64,000 nucleotides of DNA from Ailanthus altissimus (Eukaryota > Streptophyta > Magnoliopsida > Sapindales > Simaroubaceae): contig OX327699.1 of NCBI GenBank assembly GCA_946807835.1, forward strand, positions 3,093,001 to 3,157,000, read 5' to 3'. The notes under the pieces are model-generated. The model saw only the letters and a list, made by a program, of their open reading frames with translations. It was not told the DNA's origin and did not search any database. This document shows, one piece after another, positions 21,640-34,265 of the stretch. The position numbers and the translations under genes are program-made. Within the stretch, counting starts at the first letter, position 1. The number at the start of each line of letters is the position of its first letter.

Positions 21640-22775
21640 AACTATCGTGCACAAGCTGCATGCATGCACGTCAGAGTTGGCTGCATGGTATCGGTCGAAT
21701 GGAGCTCCATACCAAACAAAATAAATCGACTCCAAAAGCGGATTGAGACGGTGCTGGGGTTACCACTAGTTGATATGGCAGAGCTTTTGGGTCTAGAACA
21801 GGAGCTACATAATTTATTGCTCAAAGAGGAACAATATTAGTTCAAGCTCGCACGAGTGGAGTGGTTGCGGTGGGGGGATCAGAATTCAAAATATTTTCGT
21901 GCAAAGGCATCCTGACTGGGGGGAAAAGATATACAATTTTGGCCCCTTTAATCATTCGGGTATATGGTGTGACTCATTAGGGGACATTGTTGATATTGTT
22001 TGTGGTCATTTTCAGGAACTTTTCTGATCGACCGAGCCAAATTGGAAGAGGATGGAAGCATTATTTTCAGGGTTCTCGGCACAATTATCTGCTTCTTCAA
22101 TATTACACTTGGAAGAGGCCTTTATAGCTTCTGAGGTTTACAAGGCTGTGTTCTATATGGGAGCACATGAAGCCCCTAGGCCAGATAGTTTTCACTCAGC
22201 TTTTTTCCAGCAGTGTTGGGATATTGAGAGTGAAGATGTTACAAAATTTTATCTTGGGATTCTAAATGGGAATGAGCCTTTGGATGTCATCAATAAGGCT
22301 AATGTGGTCTTGATCCCAACAAACAGTGACCCAACGTCAGTTACAAACTTCAGACCAATTAGCCAGGGTAATGTGGTGTATAGGATAGTTGCTAAGGTGC
22401 TTGTTAACTGATTGAAGCTTGTATTGGTTGAGGTGATATCCAGTAACCAGAGTGCATTTTTACTAAGTTGATTAATCACTGATAATTTAGTTGTTGGTTT
22501 TGAGCTAATGCACTCACTTCAGAGGAGGTTCTCGAGAGAGTTGGGATTTATGGTCTTTAAATTGGACATGAGTAAGGCCTCTGATAGAGTAGAATGGGAC
22601 TTCCTTTTTTTATGCTTCGTCGGATGGGATTTCCAAATTGTTGGGTGAGCCTTATTTTTAATTGTCTTTCTACAGTTAAGCTTTCATTGATGATTAATGA
22701 TGCGGTCTCAGGATCGGTTACACCAACCAGAGGGCGATACTGGTGGGAGCAAAATGGTGCTAATGGAAAGATAAA
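21640..22775 (+). pseudogene. LINE ORF2 reverse transcriptase, catalytic motif deleted
   Basis: After a degenerate linker (21,640-22,040) the RT shows FYMGAHEAPRPDSFHSAFFQ, NVVLIPTNSDPTSVTNFRPI (FRPIS box), VYRIVAKVLVN, and after a stop VVGFELMHSLQRR and VFKLDMSKASDRVEWDFLF, which keeps the first catalytic Asp. The finger region RRMGFPNCWVSLIFNCLSTV follows. At about 22,730 the sequence jumps from the block before the catalytic FADD box straight to post-RT sequence, so the catalytic pair is gone. Several frameshifts add to this. In intact elements it copies LINE RNA at the nicked target. Confidence 0.85.
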
Positions 22776-23468
22776 CTAGCGCAGATGGGATTTGGTTTGC
22801 TTACCTAAACAGGATGGGTTTTGGGTTCCAAGACCTAATTTAATTTAACAAAGCCATGTTGGCTAAGCAAGGTGGCGGGTTTTAACTAACCCAAACTCTC
22901 TTGCTTCCAAATTTCTGAAGGGTAAATACTTCCTATTTCAATCCTTTATGGCACTATCGAAGGGATATGGTGGATCATTTCTTTGGCATAGTATATTATG
23001 GGGGCGTGATCTTCTATGACTTGGAGTTAGATGGCCTGTAGGTGATGGCGCTTCTATTGCTTTGCTTTCTGATCCTTGAGTCCCTCGTCCACCGTCTTTT
23101 AAGACTATTACTCCAAATGGTGGGAATGATCTATACAAAGTCTCGGATGTACCTAATGGAGGATAGAATATTCTATTACTTCATAATTTGTTGTGGGAAG
23201 TGGACGTGCATCTAATCTTGTCAATCCCAGTCGGTACTTTTGGTGGTTCAGACAAGGTAATATTGGCATCAGAACACATTAGAATATTATTTTGTCAAGT
23301 CAGCATATCATGTGGGGGCAATTTTGAAAGATGGCAAGGGCAGCAGCAATGTCTTACTTTTGTGACTGTCGTGGAGGAAGCTTTGGGGTTTAAAGATCCC
23401 ATTAAAGATCAAGATCATTATGTGGCAGACCTTTTTGAACTTACTTCCATGTTAATTTGGTATTTGTG
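22776..23468 (+). pseudogene. LINE ORF2 post-RT region
   Basis: Frames jump between GFGFQDLI with FNKAMLAKQG and KFLKGKYFLF-like sequence, GGSFLWHSIL with GRDL, VRWPVGDGASIALLSDP and VKSAYHVGAILKD, the conserved connector between RT and the zinc-binding segment in plant LINEs. The coding track ends near NLLPC at about 23,460, where the CACTA-like element interrupts, and resumes at 36,963 with CRRCMDGKETVLHVLF. Multiple frameshifts. Confidence 0.75.
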
Positions 23469-23489
23469 GTACCGCTACAAAAATGGTTT

Positions 23490-23800
23490 TTATTGACGTT
23501 AAGTTAGCGTCAATAAATGATTTTATTAACATTGTTTTATAGTGTTAGTGTTGCTCAAGTTAAAAAATTATTGACACATTTATAGTGTCAGTGAATTACT
23601 GATACCATAGTATCAATAAATTGCTGATATTACAGTATCAGAGAATCACTAACACCATAGTATCTGAGAATTCTTGTTACCATAGTATCAGTAAATCTTT
23701 AAAACTATAGTATCAAAAAATCATTGACACTATAATATCAAAAAATTACTGACACCATGGTATCAAAAAATCATTGATACCATGATATCAATAATATTTA
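23490..23800. repeat. Left subterminal repeats of the CACTA-like element
   Basis: About eight degenerate copies of a 30-bp unit centred on the palindromic TGATACCATAGTATCA, alternating with AATTACTGAC or AATCACTAAC. They mirror the right end. In CACTA elements such repeats bind the transposase. Confidence 0.65.
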
Positions 23801-26784
23801 CGGTTCATATATGACAATTTAATTAAATTAGCTTTCTAATAATTTAAAATTATAATTATTGGACCAAAATATTTAATATATATTTAAACTTAAATTCTAT
23901 AACATTTAAATATATTTCAAATTGTTAAGCAGTATGAAACATCATCTTACAACCACTATAATCATTTAAATACAAAAGTACATTCAACTTAGTTTTATAA
24001 ATATTACAAATATCCCAAACTTAGTCTAAAACATCATAGTGATTGAAGTTTAGTTAAACACATAGCCGCAACATTAGACTTGCACAAACCAACAATCCAT
24101 CAAAAGAGTTGAAGCAATCCCTCCAATAATTTAGTAGCCATTAAGAAAAATAATCCACGATCACTTCTATAAAAGTAAATAGAAATACACAAGAAAATAC
24201 AAATATATAAAAAGAACTTGAACTATGTACTTATAAGATATTGCAATGACATTACAAGAATAAAAGTTACATCCAAAATAAGTTATAGAAAAAAAACAAG
24301 ATATGGTTAGTTATTGCACTAGATAACATAAAAGCATAGAGAAGATGCAAATACTAAAAAGTGCTCCATATTAGCCCCAAAATAATCCTAAAAACAACCT
24401 CAAAACAACGTTAAACGAAAGTTTAACAAAGAAATAAGCACAGAGGAAACTGAGAAATACTCAAGAAACAATATGAACCCAAAAAAAAAACATACCGAGG
24501 ATTATCCATAACCATCCATATCATGTCATATTAAGCTTTAAATTAACAAATAAATAAATAATATAAAGGTAGGCAACAAAATAAATTAAGTAATCAATTG
24601 ATTTATAAAACTTTAAGTGGCAAAAGCACCAAGAAAAATCTCTAATAAATTGATTAAGTAAATAGAGCAAATGAAGGTACCTGGAAGTGGTTGCATGCCA
24701 AGCAAATTGAGTAAGAATTGCATTGATAAGTCATCAAAAGAAACCCCCAATATATATTTATTGTGCAATCAAGTGATGCACTGGCAAAAGTGTGAAATCA
24801 AATAAAATAAGAACTAAGAAAAACACAACCAAAATATCATGTGAAAATCAATGAATCTCAGGTTCATTTCTTAATCTCAATAAATAATGAAACATATAGG
24901 AATTAATTTTTTAAATTAAAAATAAGGGGACAACTAATTCTCCATTAGTTTAAAAAAATTTAAAAGCTTAATGCATGCATGACAATACACGAGCACAGTA
25001 GTTAATACAGGAAAAAAGCAATTGAGGTTACTAAAATGCATTATATGTTTCATTATAACCATAAGTTTACTTAACAACCAGCTATTTTATAATACAAGTT
25101 GCATAAATAAACATCACTGACTACTATTTATAAGAAATGATATCATAGATAAGTTTATGGAGAGAAGAAGAGAAAATCAACCCTTTGCCTCACAACATTT
25201 TAGTGAAAGAAATACAATAAAAATAAAAGTATTATAGTAATAATTAGAGCCTCGCAATAGTAAAGAATTGCATTCATTGTTCATAAATACTGTAAATTTA
25301 TCACCAATAATATGAATTTAGGATAAACTAATAATTATTATTCATTACTTACATAATGAACTTTATATAGCACTAATATTTGATTATAAAAGGGCTAAAG
25401 AATGCAATTTCACATGTAACTTGGACAAGCATTCCATGATTTATTTCCTTGTAGCACGGTTGCCTAGAAAAAAAAAATTAGCATTAAGAAGAATTTTCAA
25501 AAACAGCAGTAACAATAATAATGACAAATTCCCATCAATTTTAGCAATCAAACATCAAACACAGTCAATAAAACACTGTAACCATACATAATCAGAACAA
25601 ACAAAACACAACATAAAGGAATTTGCCATGTTTCATATCATATTATATTTAATATTTACCTTTCAACTTTGCCTCATCTTCCATCAAACCAATTCACAGA
25701 ACACAGTCTGAGAATAGATGAATAAAATTTAGGGGACACATGTTTAAAACATTTGTGCCAGGGTTGAAGAAGTTGAATATCATCCCCACTGTACAAGGGA
25801 TAAAAAACAAATTAAATGAGATCTAATTCTATCATCAAACCAAATATAAATAATAGCAAAACAAATCTGAAATCAATGAAAAATACAAGAAAAATTGAAG
25901 AATGAAGTACCTAATTTGCATAAGGGCAGCAACATCAGATTTGAGATAGTTATTCTACCATTGCTGCTACAATACCAACCAAAATAGATGTTGAAGAACT
26001 ATTTAAGCGAGTCTTTTAACTAGAACATGATTTGTAGGGAGATGCACAAAAATCCAAGGGATACAAACTAATATGAAGCAAATTATAATACATAAAAGAT
26101 GAGTTTATTAAAACCAAAGATCAACATAAAGAAATAAGCAATTATTCAGAGTAAATATGCTTGGTCATCTACTAAGAGGAAGACATTAAAGAAGATCCCT
26201 ATGTCTAAAGACAAAACTGTAGTAGGAGTCAGGATGTGTTGTCATAGTGTTATTTGAATATAACTTTCATATTTTAACTCCAGTTGATGTTCAATTAATA
26301 TCATTCAAACATTCCATCAAATATGCACAAGGCAAGACTAAAACCCAAATATACAAACCTAAGTAGCTCCTCTAAAACTCAAAAATAATCTACAAGATAT
26401 GTTTCCTAAACATATAGTATGTACATGGTAAGAAAGTGACAAGAATGTAAAGAAAAAGAATATTGAAGGGTTGATTTAAAGGATTTAATCCTAAACTAAT
26501 TCTAATTTTCAAGTCTAGTTCAGTTATGTGCAAGATAAATGGAATCATCACCCAAATATAATACAACTTCACTAGCCAAAAATCTGCACATACACAACAA
26601 TTGAAACTCTAAGCTTCAGTTAATTTAATTACCACCAACCCTTATGCTTTACTTCATATTCATCAAAAAACAAAAAAGGAATTTGAAAATTTGTGTTTCC
26701 AAATGACAAAAACGTAACTATTTCAACCAAGTCAGTTTGCTAGTTAAAAGAGATATTTTGGTCTTATCAAAAATTAAAGGGGAA
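23801..26784. other. CACTA-like interior, left: AT-rich with minus-strand exon-like islands
   Basis: No long frame. On the minus strand a few short stretches look like exons with splice signals. About 24,676-24,750 reads GVSFDDLSMQFLLNLLGMQP and ends CAG before GT. About 25,673-25,720 follows TTCTCAG and ends before GTAAAT, with GLMEDEAKLK. About 25,927-25,985 follows TTGTAG and ends before GTACTT, with YLKSDVAALMQI. They are too short to name a gene, but together they suggest a captured multi-exon host gene in minus orientation. The rest is featureless AT-rich sequence. Confidence 0.35.
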
Positions 26785-27223
26785 GGGGTGGCTTCTTTTT
26801 TATTTTTGGTCCCATATGATATATTTGATATCAAAAAGACAATTTCATAAGGTATTATCAATAACGATAATAACAAAATAAAAGAAAAGAAAAAACATAA
26901 AAGCAAAATGAGTTTAAGAAAAAAAGAAAAAAAATAAAAGGTATTTTACACATTAGAAAAAAAAAGGTTTTCAAAGAAAAAAGAAATAGTAATTTATATG
27001 TACTCGCAAATCAAACTCAATAGGCTACTGTAAACCAGATACACAAAAGCTTATTGTTAATAAAGCATTTTGTCTTTTTTTCTGTACATATTATTATATG
27101 CATATACAATTCATTTCATACAAACAAACACAATTATTGATCCATAATAGTTTTGGGGTAAAGGTATACAGCCAAATATTAAATGATGTTCTAGCTATAT
27201 AAAGTTGAGTAGAACATCATTAA

Positions 27224-30005
27224 TGTAATATCTAATCCCTATTAGTAGTATTAGCGCCTAGATTTTGGTATAGAGCAAATAAGACACCGTAGGGTTACCC
27301 GATTTTAACCCTATTAGAAATATTCCCTTTATAGTGCACGTGAGAGATATTAGATCTAATTTGGTAATTTCACACTCGATCGGCGCGCCGGACGACTCTA
27401 GAATATTTTTTGGAAATTTTCTCTATTGGCTTAGAAAAAGGAAATCCTAATTTACTACATGAATTTCCATTTAAGGGTTATGAATGGAGCAAGCCTTTGT
27501 TAAGAAATACAATCCATATATTAAGGAATGGACCAATTAGAAACAATCTCATGGATTGCCAAATTGGAAACTCTAGTTAGTTCTTTTGACTATTCTAACT
27601 AGATAGTTATAAAAAAACCAATTAAATCTTTTCATTTGAACTAATGGCAAATTAGAAGTTTTAAGTAAGTTGAAGGGCAAAATGGTCAATTGAGGGAGCA
27701 CTATATATATGTTAGAAGTGTGTAGAAATTTAAAGAGAGATCAAAAACCAACATTTAGACAAAAAAGAGAGAAATTCGAGCTTCAAAGAGGGGTGCTGCT
27801 ACAGTGACTATTCAAGTTTTTTTTCATGATTTTTCATGCTTAATCAAGCCAAAATAAGGCTACATACCAATCCCTAAGCTCAATTGAAGTCTCAATTAGT
27901 GGAAATTCAAGAAAAAGAGGTAAGAAAAGCATTGTTTTATGAGTTTGATAAGTGAGCTTTCAAGAATGCTTAAATTGATGTTCTTATGTGTATTCTTGGC
28001 TTAGATTGAGTTGAATTCTAGTTTGGAGCTTGAAGGAGTCATCAATTTGAAGAAATTGGCAAGGTAAGAATTAGGGTTTTTGGTGATGTTGTTGTAGAGA
28101 TTTCAATTGGTTGTAATTAGAGCTTTAGAATGAAATTGGCATAATTTTGTTGTAATTGGAACAAGAAATTGAGAAAAGGAATGTGTTGGAACCTAGGGTG
28201 GAATTCTGCCACTTTAGGGAAGTTATGGATTGAGTGGTGTTTTGAATGAATTGTTGTGTGTAAATTGTGCATATTGTAAATTGAATGTATATGTTGATGG
28301 AAAAATCAAAAATGAAGATAATGGGACACAATTGTCTATTTAGGAAAGGTGAAGGGCAATTATGTCCAACCAAGATTATAAGGCGTTCAATAATTTTCAG
28401 GGCACCGGATGGTGAGATAGGTTAGATTAAATGGCTCCGTAAAAAAAAAATTGGGAAGTAGTTTACATCCGGGCTTTGTATGCCGATTAGGGCATTTAGT
28501 AGTTAAATGAGATTCTAGCATTCGATTTGGTTCTAAATGTCATTTATGACGCGTAGGTGAAGATAACCGAGAGCGATAACGGGAGCAGAAATCGGGAGTG
28601 AAATTGAGCGTGGAGCGGTCGTGAGTGAAAATCTGCCATTTCTTTTACTTTTCGGTTATTATGTTTTTGCATAATGAATATGCATGTTTTATGAGCTTTC
28701 GATGCATAACCATGATTTATGATCTTGATATATATTCATAGACATGCCTTTACATGTTCGAATTGAGAAACAGTTTTGAAATTTCTGCATTCGTTTTTAA
28801 GGCCATTGGTACCCTCAGATTATAGTGGTGATGATTGTATTAGACCTGGTCGGTATATCCCGTGCACATGGGCAGGTCTTGGGGGTGTGTCACTAACTCC
28901 GAAAAGTCGGGATGTCGAGTCATGTGAGTCGCTCTATGTGTACGGGGTATTGTCTTGCTATATGTATGCGATGTAGGATTCCGTTGCATAGCCAGTGAGA
29001 TGTCTTAAGATGTCACTGTGGGTGCTGCTAGTTGAGGTGCCCCGTGACCTACTCACATGTGCGGTGCTAGTTGAGTCGCTGCATGAGTATAGAGCTTTAG
29101 GGTTACCATTGGTACAGTTTAGAAAGAAAATGGTCGAGCAAGGATTTTACTAGTTTTTGATTTACCGGCATTTATGCATTTATATGCACACAGCAGTTAC
29201 TATGTTATACAGATTCTAAATATAGTTTTCCAAAGATGTAGATAAAACCCGGTCGGCAAGATTTCAATAGCATATGATGTTAGAAACCGTTTTATAGTTT
29301 TACATCAGTTTTAGAAACATGATTTCTGCATGAACTTTAGAATTTGCTATCTATACATGATGTTATTTATTGAAATTTTATTTGCACTCACTGAGCTCCT
29401 TTAGCTCACCCGTTTTGTGTTTTATATTTTCTAAACCTCTTTCCCAGGTACAGGTCTCGGTACGCAAACTGCTGATTCTACTATTGCCGAGTAGTGGGCC
29501 GAATCCGAAGATCATTTTTTGTACATGTAAATGTGCTAAATAGCACCTTTTACTTTATGCATAATAGTTGTAGGCATGTATATTTAGATGTATGTTTTGA
29601 ACCAAGAAGAAGAGATTTCAATTTTATGATGGTCGTTCTTTTTACTTTTATGATTACGCTTATTTGTGATTCAAATGAATAATTGAGTTGTGTTTGATTT
29701 GATTTGGAAAGGACCGGAGGTCCGAATTGGTAGAATTGAGATGTATTGGAAATAGAAGTGAAATTTATTTGCAGGTTTTATATGAATTTTTTGAAAAACA
29801 GGGGAAACTCTATCCGTTTATTTTTAAAATTAAGATGTCGTTTTCATGTATATTACCATACCTTCTTAGTAGTAACAAGAATTAAAAAGGGGTTCGCCTC
29901 GCGGAATTTTTCATGTTACTCAGTTAGGTTCGGAGGAATTTCCGTCGGGGTGCCTGGCAGGGCCGCTGGGATCTATAGTAGAGGGTCTCGGGTCGGGTCC
30001 TGTCA
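27224..30005 (+). mobile_element. Solo LTR of gypsy family (copy 3), TSD ATTAA
   Basis: Begins TGTAATATCTAATCCC and ends GGGTCCTGTCA, 2,782 bp, with ATTAA at 27,219-27,223 and 30,006-30,010. It sits at a unit boundary of the tandem array, so it arrived after the first units existed. Shares the variant AACCAATTAAATCTTTTC with copy 4 (56,567-59,309), marking a subfamily. A TATA-like CTATATATATGTTAG lies near 27,702. Confidence 0.92.
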
Positions 30006-30101
30006 ATTAATAATGAACATGCATTCACCCAAAAGTAAGTTACAATATAAAACTTTAGAATTCAAATAAGAAGGTTGAAAAAGCACAAGAAAAATAATTA
30101 C

Positions 30102-30224
30102 CTGTTTTTTTAACATCTTCGTAGCATTTAATTCATAATTTGCTTAAGCACCAATACCAACACTCATAGTAGCAATATCTTCAAGACTTGCCTTAGCTAG
30201 TTTTTCACCAATCTCAACCATTTC
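30102..30224 (-). pseudogene. Captured 123-bp exon resembling plant OEP61/TPR7, array unit 1
   Basis: On the minus strand TTTAAG precedes and GTAATT follows a 41-codon phase-0 block reading EMVEIGEKLAKAS, then DIATM, one stop, and ANYELNATKMLKKQ. From memory of the family this strongly resembles the exon of the chloroplast-envelope and ER TPR co-chaperone OEP61/TPR7 that precedes its TPR repeats (EIGEKMAxASPE, AAMRA, NAAQxLKKQ). Both splice signals are intact only in this unit. Units 2-6 have TT or AT in place of the GT donor. The stop (TAA where a Gln codon is expected) recurs in the other units, so it predates amplification. No other TPR7 exon was recognised. This is a fragment, not a gene. 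Confidence 0.5.
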
Positions 30225-30885
30225 CTTAAAGTGGCAAACACTAAAAGAAAACTAGTAAAATCAAACCATGGAAAAACTCGAGGCCCAACAAACACAATAT
30301 AGGTGAGTTGTAAACTTGACACTGTCAAATTTAAAAAATTAATTTAAAATATGAAGTACATTTCACATGGTTTCTTTTTTATTTTTGGTCCCATATGATA
30401 TATTTGATATTAAACAAACAATTTCATAAGGTATTATCAATAACGATAATAAAAATATAAAAGAAAAGAAAAAACATAAAAGCAAAATGAGTTTAAGAAA
30501 AAAGGAAACAAAATAAAAGATATTGTACACATTAGAAAAAAAAAAGGTTTTCAAAGAAAAGAGAAATAGTAATTCATATGTACTCGCAAATCAAACTCAA
30601 TAAGCTACTGTAAACCAAATACTCAAAAGCTTATCGTTAATAAAGCATTTTGTCTCTTTTCTGTACATATTATTATATGCATATACAATTCATTTCATAC
30701 AAACAAACACAATTATTGATCCATAATAGTTGTGGGGTAAAAGTATATAGCCAAATATTAAATAATGTTCTAGTTATATAAAGTTGAGTAGAACATCATT
30801 AATAATGAACCTGCATTTACCCAAAAGTAAGTTACAATATAAAACTCAAATAAAAAGATAGAAAAAGCACAAGAAAAATAATTAA

Positions 30886-33800
30886 CTGTTTTTTTAACAT
30901 CTTCGCAGCATTTAATTCATAATTTGCTTAAGCACCAATACCAACACGCTTAGCAGCAATATCTTCAGGACTTGCCTTAGCTAGTTTTTCACCGATCTCA
31001 ACCATCTCCTTAGGAAAGTCAACACTAAAAGAAAACTAGTAAAATCAAACCATAGAAAAACTCGAGGCCTAGTAAACACCATATAGGTGAGTTGTAAACT
31101 TGACACTGTCAAATTTAGAAAATTAATTTAAAATATAAAGTACATTTCACATGGTTTCTTTTTTATTTTTGGTCCCATATGATATATTTGATATCAAACA
31201 GACAATTTCATATGGTACTATCAATAACGATAATAAAAAAATAAAAGAAAAGAAAAAACATAAAAGCAAAATGAGTTTAAGAAAAAAGGAAACAAAATAA
31301 AAGGTATTGTACACATTAGAAAAAAAAAGGTTTCAAAGAAAAGAGAAATAGTAATTCATATGTACTCGCAAATTAAACTCAATAGGCTACTGTAAACCAA
31401 ATAATCAAAAGCTTATTGTTAATAAAGCATTTTGCCTCTTTTCTGTACATATTATTATATGCGTATACAATTCATTTCATACAAACAAACACAATTATTG
31501 ATCCATAATAATTGTAGGGTAAAAGTATATAGCCAAATATTAAATGATGTTCTAGTTATATAAAGTTGAGTAGAACATCATTAATAATGAACTTGCATTT
31601 ACCCAAAAGTAAGTTACAATATAAAACTCAAATAAAAAGATAGAAAAAGCACAAGAAAAATAATTAACTGTTTTTTTAACATCTTCGCAGCATTTAATTC
31701 ATAATTTGCTTAAGCACCAATACCAACACGCATAGCAGCAATATCTTTAGGACTTGCCTTAGCTAGTTTTTCACCAATCTCAACCATTTCCTAAGGAAAG
31801 TCAAACACTAAAAGAAAACTAGTAAAATCAAACCATGGAAAAACTCGAGGCCCAACAAACACCATATAGGTGAGTTGTAAACTTGACACTATCAAATTTA
31901 AAAAATTAATTTAAAATATGAAGTGCATTTCACATGGTTTCTTTTTTATTTTTGGTCCCATATGATATATTTGATATTAAACAGACAATTTCATAAGGTA
32001 TTATCAATAACGATAATAAAAAAATAAAAGAAAAGAAAAAAACATAAAAGCAAAATGAGTTTAAGAAAAAAGGAAACAAAATAAAAGATATTGTACACAT
32101 TAGAAAAAAAAAAGGTTTTCAAAGAAAAGAGAAATAGTAATTCATATGTACTCGCAAATCAAACTCAATAGGCTACTGTAAACCAAATACTCAAAAGCTT
32201 ATCGTTAATAAAGCATTTTGTCTCTTTTCTGTACATATTATTATATGCATATACAATTCATTTCATACAAACAAACACAATTATTGATCCATAATAGTTG
32301 TGGGGTAAAAGTATATAGCCAAATATTAAATGATGTTCTAGTTATATAAAGTTGAGTAGAACATCATTAATAATGAACCTGCATTTACCCAAAAGTAAGT
32401 TACAATATAAAACTCAAATAAAAAGATAGAAAAAGCACAAGAAAAATAATTAACTGTTTTTTTAACATCTTCGCAGCATTTAATTCATAATTTGCTTAAG
32501 CACCAATACCAACACGCTTAGCAGCAATATCTTCAGGACTTGCCTTAGTTAGTTTTTCACCGATCTCAACCATCTCCTTAGGAAAGTCAACACTAAAAGA
32601 AAACTAGTAAAATCAAACCATAGAAAAACTCGAGGCCTAGTAAACACCATATAGGTGAGTTGTAAACTTGACACTGTCAAATTTAGAAAATTAATTTAAA
32701 ATATAAAGTACATTTCACATGGTTTCTTTTTTATTTTTGGTCCCATATGATATATTTGATATCAAACAGACAATTTCATAAGGTATTATCAATAACGATA
32801 ATAAAAAAATAAAAGAAAAGAAAAAACATAAAAGCAAAATGAGTTTAAGAAAAAAGGAAACAAAATAAAAGGTATTGTACACATTAGAAAAAAAAAGGTT
32901 TCAAAGAAAAGAGAAATAGTAATTCATATGTACTCGCAAATTAAACTCAATAGGCTACTGTAAACCAAATAATCAAAAGCTTATTGTTAATAAAGCATTT
33001 TGCCTATTTTCTGTACATATTATTATATGCGTATACAATTCATTTCATACAAACAAACACAATTATTGATCCATAATAATTGTAGGGTAAAAGTATATAG
33101 CCAAATATTAAATGATGTTCTAGTTATATAAAGTTGAGTAGAACATCATTAATAATGAACCTGCATTTACCCAAAAGTAAGTTACAATATAAAACTCAAA
33201 TAAAAAGATAGAAAAAGCACAAGAAAAATAATTAACTGTTTTTTTAACATCTTCGCAGCATTTAATTCATAATTTGCTTAAGCACCAATACCAACACGCA
33301 TAGCAGCAATATCTTTAGGACTTGCCTTAGCTAGTTTTTCACCAATCTCAACCATTTCCTAAGGAAAGTCAAACACTAAAAGAAAACTAGTAAAATCAAA
33401 CCATGGAAAAACTCGAGGCCCAGCAAACACCATATAGGTGAGTTGTAAACTTGACACTGTCAAATTTAAAAAATTAATTTAAAATATGAAGTACATTTCA
33501 CATGGTTTCTTTTTTATTTTTGGTCCCATATGATATATTTGATATTAAACAGACAATTTCATAAGGTATTATCAATAACGATAATAAAAAAATAAAAGAA
33601 AAGAAAAAACATAAAAGCAAAATGAGTTTAAGAAAAAAGGAAACAAAATAAAAGATATTGTACACATTAGAGAAAAAAGGTTTTCAAAGAAAAGAGAAAT
33701 AGTAGTTCATATGTACTTGCAAATCAAACTCAATAAGCTACTGTAAACCAAATACTCAAAAGCTTATTGTTAATAAAGCATTTTGTCTCTTTTCTGTACA

Positions 33801-34145
33801 TATTATTATATGCATATACAATTCATTTCATACAAACAAACACAATTATTGATCCATAATAGTTGTGGGGTAAAAGTATATAGCCAAATATTTAATGATG
33901 TTCTAGTTATACAAAGTTGAGTAGAACATCATTAATAATAAACCTGCATTTACCCAAAAGTAAGTTACAATATAAAACTCTGGAATTCAAATAAAAAGGT
34001 AGAAAAAGCACAAGAAAAATAATTATCTATTTTTTTAACATCTTCGCAGCATTTAATTCATAATTTGCTTAAGCACCAATACCAACACGCATAGCAATAT
34101 CTTTAGGACTTGCCTTAGCTAGTTTTTCACCAATCTCAACCATCT
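30886..34145 (-). pseudogene. Five further copies of the captured exon (units 2-6)
   Basis: Copies lie at about 30,886-31,010, 31,668-31,790, 32,454-32,576, 33,236-33,358 and 34,026-34,145, one per array unit, all minus. They read EMVEIGEKLAKASP, then EDIAAKR or KDIAAMR, the common stop and ANYELNAAKMLKK. Unit 2 carries a 2-bp insertion and unit 6 a 3-bp deletion. Donor sites are lost. Amplification as a passive part of the array is the simplest reading. Confidence 0.5.
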
Positions 34146-34265
34146 CCTTAGGAAAGTCAAATACTAAAAGAAAACTAGTAAAATCAAACCATGGAAAAAC
34201 TCGAGGCCCAGCAAACGCCATATATATGAGTTGTAAACTTGACAGTGTTAAATTTAAAATATTAA

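Larger units (their letters stand above)
26785..34265. repeat. Tandem array of about 783-bp units (about six), interrupted by a solo LTR
   Basis: A partial unit occupies 26,785-27,223, then full units begin at about 30,006, 30,799, 31,580, 32,366 and 33,148, and a truncated one runs from 33,931 to about 34,265. Each full unit starts ATTAATAATGAACCTGC and contains a 123-bp exon-like block, ACTCGAGGCC, GGTCCCATATGATATATTTG and TCATTTCATACAAACAAACA. Units 2 and 4 share variants not found in 3 and 5, and 3 and 5 share theirs, so a 1,566-bp dimer was duplicated. The LTR insertion (27,224-30,005) separates the first units. Confidence 0.9.

Noticed and set aside
23188..23496. Possible small stand-alone gene of 102 codons
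   Set aside because: Its frame is the shifted LINE post-RT region and runs into the CACTA-like terminus.
26785..34265. CRISPR-like or satellite centromere array
   Set aside because: Units are about 783 bp with no short spaced repeats, lie inside a transposon and number only about six. Not CRISPR, and too few for a centromere satellite call.
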